The notes: generated from the letters alone by a model not told the origin. Positions 42,203-53,731 are shown, counted from the first letter of the stretch. The stretch is 64,000 bases of DNA from Adiantum capillus-veneris (GCA_014529385.2 CM043953.1:76351872-76415871), one strand, 5' to 3'. Program-made: numbers and translations.

Positions 42203-42398
42203 GAAGGGGAGGGCTAATGATAGCCGGTTTTTGAAGATCAAAAAAAAGAAGAAGAAGAGAAAAAATCGCTTCTTTTCCCCTCTGTCCGAAGCACGTGCAC
42301 CATGGCTGATAGTCCTGACAATGCCTTGGTTGATCTAAGTGCCACAGCTGGCCCAATTCTAAGCGAAGGCGACAACTCAAAGCGTAGACCACCCTCAT
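42203..42398 (+). mobile_element. Polypurine tract and 3' LTR start of element E
   Basis: GAAGGGGAGGG (42203-42213) precedes an LTR start at TGATAGCCGG (42218). The minus-strand element D has the same arrangement (TGATGGCTGG at 53731). The LTR is split at 42398 by the chromovirus, and its continuation starts at 51237. Confidence 0.7.
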
Positions 42399-43943
42399 TG
42401 TCATAATAATCAATATCTAATTCTCCTAAATGATTTTCTCATGTTAAACTGATCATTTAATATGGGGAAGTGCCAGGGGAGAAAAAGTTGGTTAAGCTAG
42501 CAGACCGGCCACAGTAGGGATCCAAAGGGGGGGCCATCTGCAAAAGATCCATGTGCAACAATGGGCTAAAAAGACCCTAAGGTTCAGCCCATTAAGACTT
42601 CCAAAATGCTAAGGTTCCAAAATTCAAAGGTTGTGTCCAAAGGTCAACCCTAGGGGAATTGGATTTGTGTGTGTCTAACAAAGTCTTTGCACATCCCTAC
42701 ATAGGAGGGGCGAGCCTTGCATGTAGGGGATGAGAGAGAAAGCCACACACACACACACACACACAAGCTCCCTTTACACAAAGGGAATGAGAGACACATG
42801 TCAGCTCCCTAGCCCAGATGCCCACAAGGTGTACCCAATTCCTATTGGATGGCCTTGGAGGTGGACCAATGAGAATTAGGCTAGAGTAAATCTAGTTTAA
42901 TTAATTTAAAAACACTTAATAAAAGAACGAATGAGAATTAAGTCCTTTAGAAGACTATTGGACAGCCTCCCAAGGGGTCCAATGAGCATTCAACAGCCCA
43001 ATGGCTTGCCTGATTCCTATTGGCCAGGAGGCAAAGGGGTCCAATGAGAGTTTAGTTGATTATTAAATTACCTAAAGCTCTCCAAACACAAAAGGGGAAA
43101 GGGGGACACATGTCAGAAGGCTATCACTTATGCTGCTTAATAGTCATTGGCTAGGCCCGAGGAGGTCCAATGAGGGTAGAGTAAGAGGGCTCGCCCAAGA
43201 GAGAGAGGGGGCTGATTTTTGCAAGGCATTATCACACACACACTCACACAATCTCATGTGTGAAGTAAAGACTATCTCTTCCCAAGCTTTAATGGAGAGC
43301 TCATCACCTACTCCAAGCTTGTGAGATAGAAGCCTACATCGACACACTCTTGGCATGTGGATGCAAATCCAACCAAGAGCCAAGCTTCAATGCATGCTCA
43401 TATCCTCTACCATGCTAATTACTAAGCTAAGCTATGCTAATATGAGTGATTATGTGAGGAGATGTACATCTTTCTCGTAAGATACTCCTTCTTCCTCTCA
43501 ATCTACTCTCATACCCTGCTAGCTCTCACCATCTTCGAAGGTGTGTGAGGTCTTGGGTCTGAGACCGAGGATAATGGATGTTGTGTTTGCTAAGTGTTTT
43601 GCTCAGTGCATGAAGCTTTCATCTTCATTGCACTAGCTAGTCTTGAAGGAACACAAAGAATTGTATTGTACAATGTCTCTCTTGATGGGAGAAACCATAA
43701 TACAAATCCTTTTGGAGGGGGGACCGCCTCCATGAAAATCCGGTCCTCAACTGTTGTCAATACCTTAGTTTCTCTCTCTTTTGAAAGTATTGTTCATGCT
43801 ATCTAACTAGGTGTTATGCTTTTTGTTGCTCTCTCCACCCAAGCACTCTTGTAATTCTCATTAGGAATCTATTCTAATGAAATGCCCACTATGTTCATGC
43901 TAATTTCAGCTACACACAAGTTTTTAGGCCATTAAATGTTACA
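42399..43943 (+). repeat. 5' LTR of the chromovirus
   Basis: 1545 bp from TGTCATAATAATC to CATTAAATGTTACA, with TGT/ACA ends. It contains a (CA)n tract near 42750-42770 and closely matches the 3' LTR apart from small indels. No unambiguous TATA box was chosen; AATAAAAGAAC near 42918 is a weak candidate. Confidence 0.95.
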
Positions 43944-43944
43944 T

Positions 43945-43956
43945 TTGTATCAGAGC
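43945..43956 (+). other. Primer-binding site (initiator tRNA-Met type)
   Basis: TTGTATCAGAGC lies 1 bp after the 5' LTR and matches the usual plant TGGTATCAGAGC, complementary to the initiator tRNA-Met 3' end, with one mismatch. Confidence 0.85.
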
Positions 43957-44360
43957 ACAAGGTTTCTCTTTTCTTGCTCAAGAAGGGAGGTCCTCAAGCT
44001 AGCTATAAATGGTTGGTATTATTAATTGCCTCTGAGTAAGTAGAATATGGATTTTTCAGCCTTGCAGTGCGCCTGCCTTCGTGCAGTTAACAGGGCATCA
44101 CCGTTGAGAGCTATGGTCTTACTAGTGGAGTCCTACGGGGCTTGCCTACGGCTTAACCACTATTGAGCTATTAGAAGCTTGACAGGAGCTGGTGCTGTTT
44201 TGGTGTTGAAAGACCCTCTCTTCTATTCCTTGCAATTAATGGTATTCGAGCCACGGGTACAGTAGCTTGCGTGCTTTTTCTAAAGGGGTAAAGAGGAGTA
44301 GCAACTAGGGCTTGAAGTGCCAAAGTACACCTAAAAATTTTACACCTTAAAGTTGTTAGA
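43957..44360 (+). other. Untranslated leader of the chromovirus
   Basis: Non-coding sequence between the primer-binding site and the gag start; no distinct motif recognised. Confidence 0.6.
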
Positions 44361-45614
44361 ATGGCTGACAATAGTAAAGAGAGTGAAATTAATGTTGATA
44401 ACTTTGATTTTGCTAATGAGCAAGCTACTAATAATGCTCCGATGCTTGTTAACTATCTTGTTTCTTGGCTTCAACAAGCCATGGAAAATCCATCTCTCCA
44501 AAGTGAAGTGCAACGGCAGCTCCGTGCTCATGGGATTCTCCAAGCTTATCACCATGACGAGAGAACACCTAGGAAGCCTCCTTGTGAGACTCCCAAAATA
44601 GGTCTCTCTCCGATTCGGAAGAAGAAGAGAATCCATATGAAGGGCTCAAGAATTTACTTCTTGATGATGCATCTCCTTCCCAAAGGAGAACTCAAGAGAC
44701 TCCATCAAAGGAATGAGAAAGAATTGAGTCTCCCACCACCTCGGCGGAGATGGCTCCACGAAGACGGCCGGCTAAACGCTCTCCATCACCACCAAAGCGG
44801 AGAAGGCCATCGCACCCTTCTCCACACCATAATTCAAAGAGGGATGATAAAAAGCAAGAGAAGAAAAAGGCGAGAAAGAGGACACCCTCTTCTCCATATT
44901 CTTCATTCTCTTCCTTTTATGAAAGTGATGGTGAAGACGACGAAGATCAAGACAAGAAAAAGGAGAGAAAGAGGTCACCCTCTTCTCCACCTTCTTCAAA
45001 TTCTTCACCTTCTGGAGAAAGTGATGGTGCAACCTTTGAACCATCAAAAAGAAGAGGCCATAGGAAATCCTATGCCGCATGGAAGAGATCATCCAAGCTG
45101 AAGAAGTTCAAAGAGGGAGGGAAGAGAATCTCTTTCCTTACCTTATGATGGCACCTTTGGTGCTACGGACAAAGTCTTGGCCTTTATCCAACAGTTTGAT
45201 GCGGCGTTTGGAGATGAGGGCTTCACGAAGTCCTCTAAGCTACGCCATGTAGCTATGCACTTTCAAAAGTCTGCCAGGCAATGGTGGTCTAGCCTACGAG
45301 CCAACGGTGAAGCTCCATGAACATGGAAAGCTTTAAGAGCTTCCATTATGAAGCAGTTTTTGGCCACCGATGCCAAAGACAAAGTACTCACCGAATGGCG
45401 AAGCTTAAAGATCTCTCCCTATGAATCCATCCACAAATATGTAGACAAGTTTTGGGACCTACAACTCAAAGCCATTGTCTTCAAAAAGTTGGATTTTGGA
45501 TATCAAAAGCAACAATTTTGTGTGGGCTTAACCGAAGAAATGGCGGAGTATGTCAACTCCCAAAGGCCACGTACCATATTGGTGATAATACACCATACTA
45601 TGGTGGCCTCTTGA
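44361..45614 (+). pseudogene. gag of the chromovirus (frameshifted)
   Basis: The start MADNSKESEINVDNFDFANE (44361) follows the leader. The original frame is lost by a shift near 44620. A Ser/Lys/Arg-rich linker (44750-45148: PAKRSPSPPKRRRPSHPSP) follows, with internal repeats of the KKKxRKR(T/S)PSSPxSS type. The gag core is recognisable at 45150-45600: FDAAFGDEGFTKSSKLRHVA, HFQKSARQWWSSLRANGEAP, then a stop at 45318, MKQFLATDAKDKVLTEWRSL and LGL/GLTEEMAEYVNSQ. A stop occurs at 45612. This is the capsid component of the virus-like particle. Confidence 0.75.
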
Positions 45615-45806
45615 ATCAATTTCCAAACGGGGGCTAAAAGAAATAATAAGCCCACGGAAAACAAGGTTTCCAATGAGCCTAAGGGGAAGGACAATGTCCA
45701 AAAGTCTCCTAAGGGCAACTCCAACAAAGCTAAAGAGAAGGGAGTTTACAAAGGTAAGAACAAACTCTCTCCTGAAGAGCTTGAGCGTTATCGTAAGGAT
45801 AACCGG

Positions 45807-47618
45807 TGTTTCAAGTGCAGCAAACAAGGGCATGCGTACCGCTCTTGTCCCCAAAAGAACAACCGCCAAGATCCTCCTAGAGCTTCCTTGGTTGAAATCC
45901 AAGAGGAGGAGACTCACCAAACTCACCACAAAGGATCTCCTCTATGCCATGCTTGGGGAAAGGTAAGAGGACATGATGCTTTTATTCTCTTTGACCCTGG
46001 TTCTACTCACAATTTTATATCTATAGAGTTGGCCACCAAGCTAGGCATACAAGCCTACGAGATGGGAGATGTCCTACCCACAGACATTGCTTTCAAGGAG
46101 CAAGAAGCTTCAGTCACTCCCTTAATCGGGAAATTGAGGCCTCATGTTCAAAGCTATGTGGACAAAGAGGACTTCTTTATCTCGCCTCTCAAGCATGAGG
46201 ATGTAATCCTAGGGGCACCATGGTTTGATCGCCTGGCTGCCAATGTTAAATTTCCTGAAAGGAGAATCTCCTTTAAGTTCAGGGAAAAAGACATGTATAT
46301 AGATGCTAAGGAAATGGGTAACACTATCCCCATTGTACATACACCAGCTTTCAACAAGTCAATAAAGAGCTCTATTTCTGTGTACATGATTTTTGTTAAA
46401 GATTCTCAAAATGAACCTAATTCTTTAGCAAAAGAAAATAAATGCAACCAAAAGGAATTAGAGTTATCCAATTTTCTCAAGGGGTTTCAAGATGTTTTTA
46501 TTGACGACATCCCTTGTGAGCTACCTCCTAAACGAGGTAATGATGACCATGCAATTGAACTTCTTCCAGGAAGTTCACCGCCTAACAAACCTCCTTATAG
46601 AGTTTCTCAAGCTCAACAAGAGGAGATTATGCGGTTAGTTGAGAAGGGCATGGTTACGCCTAGCTCATCTCCATTTTGCTCACCTGTGCTATTAGTGCAA
46701 AAGAAAGATGGCACATATCGTATGTGTGTCGACTATAGAGCACTAAATAGGATCACTATCAAGAATAGGTTTCCCGTTCCACAGGTAGAAGACCTATTTG
46801 ATAAGCTACAAGGATCGACCTACTTTAGTAGGATTGACCTAAAAAGTGGCTATCATCAAATAAGGATAGTTGATCAAGACATTGTAAAGACCGTATTTCG
46901 CACCACATTTGGTCTTTATGAATACATTGTCATGCCTTTTGGTCTTTATGAATACATTGTCATGCCTTTTGGCTTGACCAATGCACTAGCCACATTCAAC
47001 CGCTTGATGGAGAAGCTGTTCAGGCCTCATCGAACCTTCACTGGAGTGTTCTTTGATGACATTATCATCTACTCTAATTCATTAGACGAACACAAGCAAC
47101 ACCTCCAGGTAATATTTCAAGTTTTGAGAGAGAATAAACTTTATGTTAATCGAAAGAAAAGTGAATTTTTCTTGCAAGAGATTCAGTATTTAGGTCACAT
47201 TATCTCTCAAGATGGCATCCAAATGGATCCATCAAAGTTAGAGGTAATAAAAGGATGGCCTAAACCAAGGAATCTTCATGAAGTAAGAAGCTTTATAGGT
47301 ATGTGTGCATACTATAGACGCTTCATAGAAAAGTTCTCACAAATTGCGGGACCATTACATGACCTAACAAAGAAAAGAGTTAGGTATACATGGTCTGCTA
47401 AGGAGAACAATGCTTTCGAAAAGATTAAAGAAAAGCTTATCTCTCAACCCGTGCTTACACTACCGGATCTCTCAAAACCATTTGAGGTCCAATGTGATGC
47501 TTGTGGTGATTGCCTTGGAGCTGTTTTGCTCCAAGAAGGGCACACCATAGGCTACGAGAGTCGAAGGCTCGACCCTATTGAGCAAGCTCTAGGCATATAT
47601 GAAAAGAAATCCTTGTAG
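45807..47618 (+). pseudogene. Nucleocapsid knuckle, protease, RT and RNase H start of the chromovirus
   Basis: A CCHC knuckle, CFKCSKQGHAYRSC (45807-45848), is in frame with a 577-codon open stretch from 45888. Protease: AFILFDPGSTHNFISIE, with D-P-G at the active site (a variant seen in plant gypsy elements), and EDVILGAPWFDRL. RT: YRMCVDYRALNRITIKNRFP, FSRIDLKSGYHQIRI, MPFGLTNALATF and VFFDDIIIYS (F-F-D-D box). A 30-bp duplication (46911-46970) repeats ten residues, YEYIVMPFGL, just before the NA motif. RNase H begins FEVQCDACGDCLGAVLLQEG. A single-base loss near 47601-47606 ends the frame at 47616. Confidence 0.9.
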
Positions 47619-48024
47619 TTCTACATGCCTTAGACTCATGGAAGCACTATTTATTGGGGACTCCTTTCATTCTGCGAACGGATCACCAAAGCGTTAAGTA
47701 CTTCATGACGCAGGACAAGCTCTCCATTAAACAAATGAGGTGGGAAAATTTCCTTTCGCAATTTCATTTTCATATTGCTCACATTGCTGGCAAGCATAAT
47801 CAAGTAGCTGATGCACTCTCAAGACGGCCGAGAGTGAATGCGGTTTCTATAGCAACTCACAATGATCTATCTTCAATGATAGATGAGTATGCTATTGATC
47901 CCGATTTCAGAGATGTGATTTCAGACCTTGCATTAGGGAAGAAAGAAGAACATTTACTTTACAAGATGGTTATCTTCTCTATGGCAATAGACTATGCGTT
48001 ACTAACTCACTACGTGAAAAAGTA
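47619..48024 (+). pseudogene. RNase H end and linker of the chromovirus
   Basis: After the frameshift, RNase H resumes as LVVLHALDSWKHYLLGTPFI (upstream part read from about 47607; Met-initiated piece 47654-48025). It ends with the characteristic HIAGKHNQVADALSRR. The linker includes IDEYAIDPDFRDVISDLALG, typical of the segment before the integrase zinc domain. A further shift near 48000 moves the reading into the integrase frame. Confidence 0.85.
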
Positions 48025-49326
48025 ATGTATGAATCTCATGCTCCACCTTATGCGGGGCATAGAGGGATTCAGTCTACCTTAAAGGGAATTGAAACATATT
48101 TCTATTGGCCTACCATGAAAGTGAACATACAAGAGTATGTTTCTAAATGTGTGGTATGCCAAAAGACAAAATTTGATAGAGGGAAGCAACTTGGATTGCT
48201 TCAACCCTTGCCAATCCCTAATTCACCATGGGAGAGCATATCCATGGATTTTATCTTTTGATTGCCTAAGTATATCCATGGGAATACGGGAATATGGACG
48301 ATAGTAGAAAGGTTCAGTAAACAAGCTCATTTTATACCTGTCAAAAAGACTATCAAAGCCCATCAAATGGCAACCCTCTTCATTTCACAAATTTTCAAGT
48401 ATCATGGCTAGCCAATGTCCATAGTGTCGGATAGAGATCCTAGAATGACCAGTAATTTCTGGAAGGGTCTCTTTGAGAATTTAGGGATAAGGCTAAACTT
48501 CTCTTTAGCCTATCATCCACAAACGGATGGAAAAAGTGAAATAGCTAACCTAATAATTCTCGATCTACTAAAAGCCTATGTAACGGAAGTAGATCAAAGA
48601 TCCCAATGGGAGAAGTACTTACCCTTAGTGGAGTATGCTTACAATAACACTGTACATACTTCCACGGGAAAAGCACCTTTCGAGGTAATTGAGGGAAGAG
48701 CAAAAAGTCCCTTGCTACTTAAGGTACATGGGAAGATCTTCGCTGCAGATGAATATAGCCGAGACCTACAAGAATATTATCAAAAGATTAAGGATGCTAT
48801 CTCTATCTCACAGCAAAGGCAAAAGGCTGCTCCTGACAAGCACAGAAGAGCCCAAGCCTTTAAAGAAAAGGATTGGGTCTTATTAAAGTTTCCCAAGGCT
48901 CGATTAAGGCACACGATGGGAAAGAATCCTACGGGCCACCAAAAGTACTATGCTAAACTAGAAAAAAGGTACTATAGTCCCTTCCAGATTCTTAGGCCAA
49001 TCAATGAGATGGCCTATCAACTCAAGTTGCCCAACCATTGGCTCATACACAATGCTTTCCATGTGAGCCTATTAAAGCCTTACAAAGGAGAGCCACCTCA
49101 AGAACCAGCTACTGAAGACCCACCGGAGATCGAGGACCAAGAGGAGGTGCTGCAGCCTGAGTCCATTCTCCGACATGAAGACAAGGTATTAAGAGGCGGT
49201 AAGACTATCCGACGATATCTTATTAAGTTTAAGAATTATCCTTTTGAAGATGCTAGATGGATGCAAGGCATACAATTAAAGGATAACCTAAACCTTGTCA
49301 ATGCTTACAATGCTTCCCAAGAGTAA
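48025..49326 (+). pseudogene. Integrase with C-terminal chromodomain
   Basis: The zinc domain reads ESHAPPYAGHRGIQSTLKGI to KCVVCQK (H2C2). The core holds ISMDFIF with the first Asp, then a stop at 48259, SDRDPRMTSNFW with the second Asp after another stop at 48409, and YHPQTDGKSEIANLIILDLL with the Glu. The open part 48415-49326 continues through the C-terminal GPY-type region (YYSPFQILRPINEMAYQLKL) to a chromodomain at about 49160-49300 (ILRHEDKVLRGGKTIRRYLI, KFKNYPFEDARWM). Chromodomains direct insertion toward marked chromatin in this clade. Two stops disable it. Confidence 0.9.
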
Positions 49327-49681
49327 GCAAATGTAAAAAATGTTAAAAATGAACAAAGTTTTTGTCTTATAAGACTCTCTTTTTCTTTATTGTGCACAAA
49401 AATGAAGTAGTATGCATGCTTAGATCAAGTTTGCGCAGACGACGTCTCCCAAACACCAAGTAGAGCTTGTCACTCTACTATGGAAGATTGATAGGACTAA
49501 TGTGCATACATGCTTGCGGCAGCCTCAGGCTCTAAAGCGCCAAATGGACTAGTCATCCATTGTGGAATGATGTCGTAGGGTAACATAGGGATCCTTTACC
49601 CGCTAAGAAAAGGACTCATGAATATGCTTTATCTTCTCTACACCATACTCCAGGACGACTATGATTTCAAGAGAGAGGTAA
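49327..49681 (+). other. 3' untranslated region and polypurine tract of the chromovirus
   Basis: Non-coding between the integrase stop and the 3' LTR. It ends in AAGAGAGAGGTAA, the probable plus-strand primer site. Confidence 0.7.
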
Positions 49682-51236
49682 TGTCATAATAATCAATATC
49701 TAATTCTCCTAAATGATTTTCTCATGTTAAACTGATCATTTAATATGGGGAAGTGCCAGGGGAGAAAAAGCTAGAATATTGGTTAAGCTAGCAGACCGGC
49801 CACAATAGGGATCCAAAGGAGGGAAAATAGGGATCCAAAGGGGGGTCCATCTGCAAAAGAGACACGTGCAACAATGGGCTAAAAAGACCCTAAGGTTCAA
49901 CCCATTAAGACTTCCAAAATGCTAAGGTTCCAAAATTCAAAGGTTGTGTCCAAAGGTCACCCCTAGGGGAATTGGATGCTTTGTGTGTGTCTAAAAAGTC
50001 TTTGCACATCCTACATAGGAGGGGGCGAGCCTTGCATGTAGGGGATGAGAGAGAAAGCCACACACACACACACACAAGCTCCCTTTACACAAAGGGAATG
50101 AGGGACACATGTCAGCTCCCTAGCCCAGATGCCCACAAGGTGTACCCAATTCCTATTGGATGGCCTTGGAGGTGGACCAATGAGAATTAGGCTAGAGTAA
50201 ATCTAGTTTAATTAATTTAAAAACACTTAATAAAAGAACCAATGAGAATTAAGTCCTCTAGAAGACTATTGGACAGTCTCCCAAGGGGTCCAATGGGCAT
50301 TGCCTGATTCCTATTGGCCAGGAGGCAAAGGGGTCCAATGAGAGTTTAGTTGAATTATTAAATTACCTAAATCTCTCACAAAAGGGGAAAGGGGGACACA
50401 TGTCAGAAGGCTATCACTTATGCTGCTTAATAGTCATTGGCTAGGCCTGAGGAGGTCCAATGAGGGTAGAGCAAGAGGGCTCGCCCAAGAGAGAGAGCGG
50501 GCTGATTTTTGCAAGGCATTATCACACACACACTCACACAATCTCATGTGTGAAGTAAAGAAGACTATCTCTTCCCAAGCTTTAATGGAGAGCTCATCAC
50601 CTACTCCAAGCTTGTGAGATAGAAGCCTACATCGACACACTCTTGGCATGTGGATGCAAATCCAACCAAGAGCCAAGCTTCAATGCATGCTCATATCCTC
50701 TACCATGCTAATTACTAAGCTAAGCTATGATAATATGAGTGATTATGTGAGGAGATGTACATCTTTCTCGTAAGATACTCCTTCTTCCTCTCAATCTACT
50801 CTCATACCCTGCTAGCTCTCACCATCTTCGAAGGTGTGTGAGGTCTTGGGTCTGAGACCGAGGATAATGGATGTTGTGTTTGCTAAGTGTTTTGCTCAGT
50901 GCATGAAGCTTTCATCTTCATTGCACTAGCTAGTCTTGAAGGAACACAAAGAATTGTATTGTACAATGTCTCTCTTGATGGGAGAAACCATAATACAAAT
51001 CCTTTTGGAGGGGGGACCGCCTCCATGAAAATCCGGTCCTCAACTGTTGTCAATACCTTAATTTCTCTCTCTTTTGAAAGTATTGTTCATGCTATCTAAC
51101 TAGGTGGTATGCTTTTTGTTGCTCTCTCCACCCAAGCACTCTTGTAATTCTCATTAGGAATCTATTCTAATGAAATGCCCACTATGTTCATGCTAATTTC
51201 CGCTACACACAAGTTTTTAGGCCATTAAATGTTACA
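49682..51236 (+). repeat. 3' LTR of the chromovirus
   Basis: 1555 bp, TGTCATAATAATC to TTAAATGTTACA. Compared with the 5' LTR it has an extra CTAGAATATT block, a short duplication of ATAGGGATCCAAAGG near 49806-49840, and a deletion near 50300. Substitutions are few by eye. Confidence 0.95.
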
Positions 51237-51446
51237 CTCATGGCCTCCAAGCACCTTGAAAATAAGGTTACATGACCTTCATCCATAGGTACTGACGGGA
51301 GAAAAGCGAACCCGGAACCGACGGCCTCTAAAAAGCCGGGGCCGAATGGCTCGCCTTGAGCTTGTCACGGTAAAGCGAACAGGGGGCACCAGCTAGCTTT
51401 GAGTGGCTAGGACGCACACCATGATGATATGAACATCGCAAACTTA
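51237..51446 (+). mobile_element. Continuation of the element E 3' LTR
   Basis: After the second CTCAT target copy, sequence resumes that was contiguous with 42398 before the chromovirus inserted (GGCCTCCAAGCACC onward). The LTR end is not determined; microsatellite follows. Confidence 0.65.
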
Positions 51447-51456
51447 AACACACACA

Positions 51457-51500
<44 letters not shown>

Positions 51501-51515
51501 TAGAGAGAGAGAGAT
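51447..51515. repeat. (CA)n and (GA)n microsatellite
   Basis: A (CA) tract to about 51499 is followed by a (GA) tract. It lies within the region attributed to the E LTR. Confidence 0.95.
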
Positions 51516-52500
51516 TGACCAAATGATGAAAACCCTCGGGGGTGTGAGGGAGAATTATTTCTGTAGTGTTTAGAATGACCTTCCTTCCAGCAAGGTGGCA
51601 CACCATGGTGATAGAGACGTAGGGAGAAAAGATGGTGCAACTACTTGGTGCGTTCTCTAAGACGACTCAATGATTGTGAAGCTTGCTACCAAGAGCGTGT
51701 TTGTGTGTGCATCGACCATTGGGGTCGAGAGGTGGACGTGGCTCCCTTCACATGGTGCAATTCTCAAGGCAAACCATCACACAAGCCCTCTCCCCGTGAT
51801 GCCAATAGTTCAATTCTTCCCACTAAACTCTATCAAGTGCTGACCTATCATGAACTCCCCCCCCCCGATAGTGACCTCTTAGTACCAATTTATATGTGTT
51901 GGCTGCTTGGATTAGGGTAATCCTGGTTTGATTAGGTAAGCTAATCGGGGAGACAAAGCAAGTGGTGGGCCCAGTGTGGTTGACCCTTGCTTTGTTTTGG
52001 GAGGTTATTAAAAATGAGAATCTCTAGGTGGGCCTTTATGACCATCACCTAGAGAGAGGGAATTTACAAATTGGGGAATTTTACAAGGCTTGGCTGAAAA
52101 CTGAAGAAATGATGAACATAACCTACAAATTACTGAAAATGGCATCTTGGTTGCGTGATGCCGGCGAATGGTGTGTTGCTGGTGCGTCGGTGTAGCGCAT
52201 ACGTCTTTTCGGGGTCAGCCGGGGCATGCCTTTGGTGCATTTATTCTTTTTGTTGTTGGCGGAGAGTGCTTTGGGTTCCTCCTTATTTTTGTCCATGTCG
52301 ATGGCCGTTTCTTCCTTCTTTTTTGTATTTTTTTTTAATGTGGTGTGTGTGGTATGTGCTTTTATGCGTGTGTGTGTATGTATGGGTGCGTGTATATGTG
52401 TGAATATAGGTGTGTGCATACGCATGAATGTGTGTATATATGTAAGTGAATGTGTGTGCACGAGCGTGCGTGGGAACGGGGGGTGTGGTGTGTATATATA
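51516..52500. other. LTR-region sequence without recognised genes
   Basis: No gene accepted. It contains a C-run (51860-51868), an imperfect inverted repeat around CTCTAGGTGGGCC and CACCTAGAGAGAGG (52020-52060), and increasingly GT-rich sequence from 52330. It probably belongs to the E or D LTRs. Confidence 0.45.
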
Positions 52501-52511
52501 ATGTGTGTGTG

Positions 52512-52587
<76 letters not shown>

Positions 52588-52710
52588 GTGTATACTTTTC
52601 TAATTTTTGGTTTTCGGCAGTGCAGTGGGCGACACAGAGATGGGGGGGTGAGGGTGGTGAATGGGGGGGAGGGGGGGGGGGGGGGGGGGGGGGGGGTGCG
52701 CATGCACATT

Positions 52711-52749
<39 letters not shown>

Positions 52750-53138
52750 GTGAGTATCAAGCGGCGCAACACGGGCTGTGTGTGCAGAGGGAGCGCAATC
52801 GGCGGTGTGGAGCTGGGTGCAGTGCAGTGGGCGACATAGAGATGGGGGGGGTGAGGGTGGTGAATGGGGGGGGAGGGGGGGGGGGGGGTGTGCGCATGCA
52901 CATTGGGTGTGTGTGTGTGTGTGTGTGTGTGTTTTGTGAGTATCAAGCGGCGAAACGGGCTGTGTGTGCAGAGGGAGCGCAATCGGCGGTGTGGAGCTGG
53001 GTGTGGTCTGGGGCGACACAGTGTGTGAGAGGGAGAGCATGAGGGGGGGAGATGGTGAGGGAGGGGGGAGAGAGAGATAGGGTTGGGGGTAGGCAACAAT
53101 GGGCGTGACAAGGAAGGGGGGGGTTTGTGTGCTTAGTC

Positions 53139-53231
<93 letters not shown>

Positions 53232-53420
53232 TTATGGACAAGGGGGATTCCACAAGGGAAGAGAGGGAGATAGGGTTTGTGAAGGGGGGGGGGGGTGCTG
53301 AAGGCCGAAGGGAGTGTGGACGAGAGGGGGTGGGGGTAAGGCCCGTCGGGGCTGGAGTATGGACAAGCAGAGAGAGAGAGGGAGAATATTTGGAAGAGAG
53401 AGAGAGAGAGAGAATAATAT
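52501..53420. repeat. Microsatellite and poly-G cluster with ~200-bp minisatellite
   Basis: (TG)n at 52502-52590, G-runs at 52661-52696 and 52845-52888, (GT)n at 52709-52748 and 52907-52932, and (GA)n at about 53143-53226, with more (GA) and G-runs to 53420. Superimposed is a unit of about 200 bp containing GGGCGACACAGAGATGG, a G-run, GCGCATGCACATTGG, a GT-run and GCAATCGGCGGTGTGG. It starts near 52621 and 52823, with a partial third copy near 53005. Long open frames here are low-complexity artefacts. Exact lengths of such runs are prone to sequencing error. Confidence 0.9.
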
Positions 53421-53731
53421 TTGTGGCAGCCCGCCGTGGCTGGAGTGTGACAAAGATGCCAAAGGCACCTATCGTGCCGAATGTTGTAGCAGCAGAGTAG
53501 GAGAGAGAATATTAGCAGAGCCGGGCAGTAAGAGAGAGAGGGATCGTCCTTTGGTGATAATGGAGGGGTGTGGCCAAACTGGGGGCGCCCTATCGGTGGT
53601 TAACCTTGGGGGGGGGGGCATGGTGAATGGTAAAGGGATTTTTTTGTTTTTTTTTTTCTTTTTTTTGGTAACAAACCCTCCCTTCCTTAGGGTGTGGTTC
53701 TCATGGGCATGGTTTCGAAAACCAGCCATCA
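53421..53731 (-). mobile_element. Start of the 3' LTR of element D (minus)
   Basis: Read on the minus strand, the LTR begins TGATGGCTGG at 53731 next to a polypurine tract (53732-53744) and runs toward lower coordinates. It resembles the element E LTR start (TGATAGCCGG). Its far end is lost in the microsatellite cluster. Confidence 0.65.

Larger units (their letters stand above)
38741..42398 (+). mobile_element. Element E: Tat-type Ty3/gypsy with dual RNase H, 5'-truncated
   Basis: The order is protease, linker, RT, RNase H, a second archaeal-type RNase H, partial integrase, polypurine tract and the first 181 bp of the 3' LTR, where the chromovirus is inserted. The remainder of the LTR resumes at 51237. 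Gag and the 5' LTR are absent. The second RNase H marks the Tat lineage. Element D (53732-54676, minus) belongs to the same family: it shares the integrase end FTPFHLVYGKEAILPIEVQI and the polypurine/LTR start TAATGAT. Confidence 0.85.
42399..51236 (+). mobile_element. Complete Ty3/gypsy chromovirus, nested in the element E LTR
   Basis: An 8838-bp element with two LTRs (42399-43943 and 49682-51236) and a perfect 5-bp target duplication CTCAT (42394-42398 and 51237-51241). A primer-binding site follows the 5' LTR, and a polypurine-rich segment (AAGAGAGAGGTAA) precedes the 3' LTR. The internal region runs gag, protease, RT, RNase H, integrase and a C-terminal chromodomain. It is structurally complete but carries several stops and frameshifts, so it cannot act without help. 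It is the youngest clear insertion in this part of the window, as its target was the existing E LTR. Confidence 0.95.

Noticed and set aside
43130..43806. Short open frames repeated in both chromovirus LTRs (for example 43594-43806 and 50887-51099)
   Set aside because: Duplicate because the LTRs are duplicates; no domain and no evidence of translation.
51875..51900. Minus-strand TTGGTACTAAGAGGTCAC resembling a tRNA-Met primer-binding site
   Set aside because: Several mismatches and no LTR end (CA) or gag at the required distances on the minus strand.
52362..53140. Long open frames on both strands (up to about 250 codons) rich in His/Thr, Cys/Val or Gly
   Set aside because: They are translations of (TG)n, (CA)n and poly-G tracts; no domain, no start context and no composition other than simple repeat.
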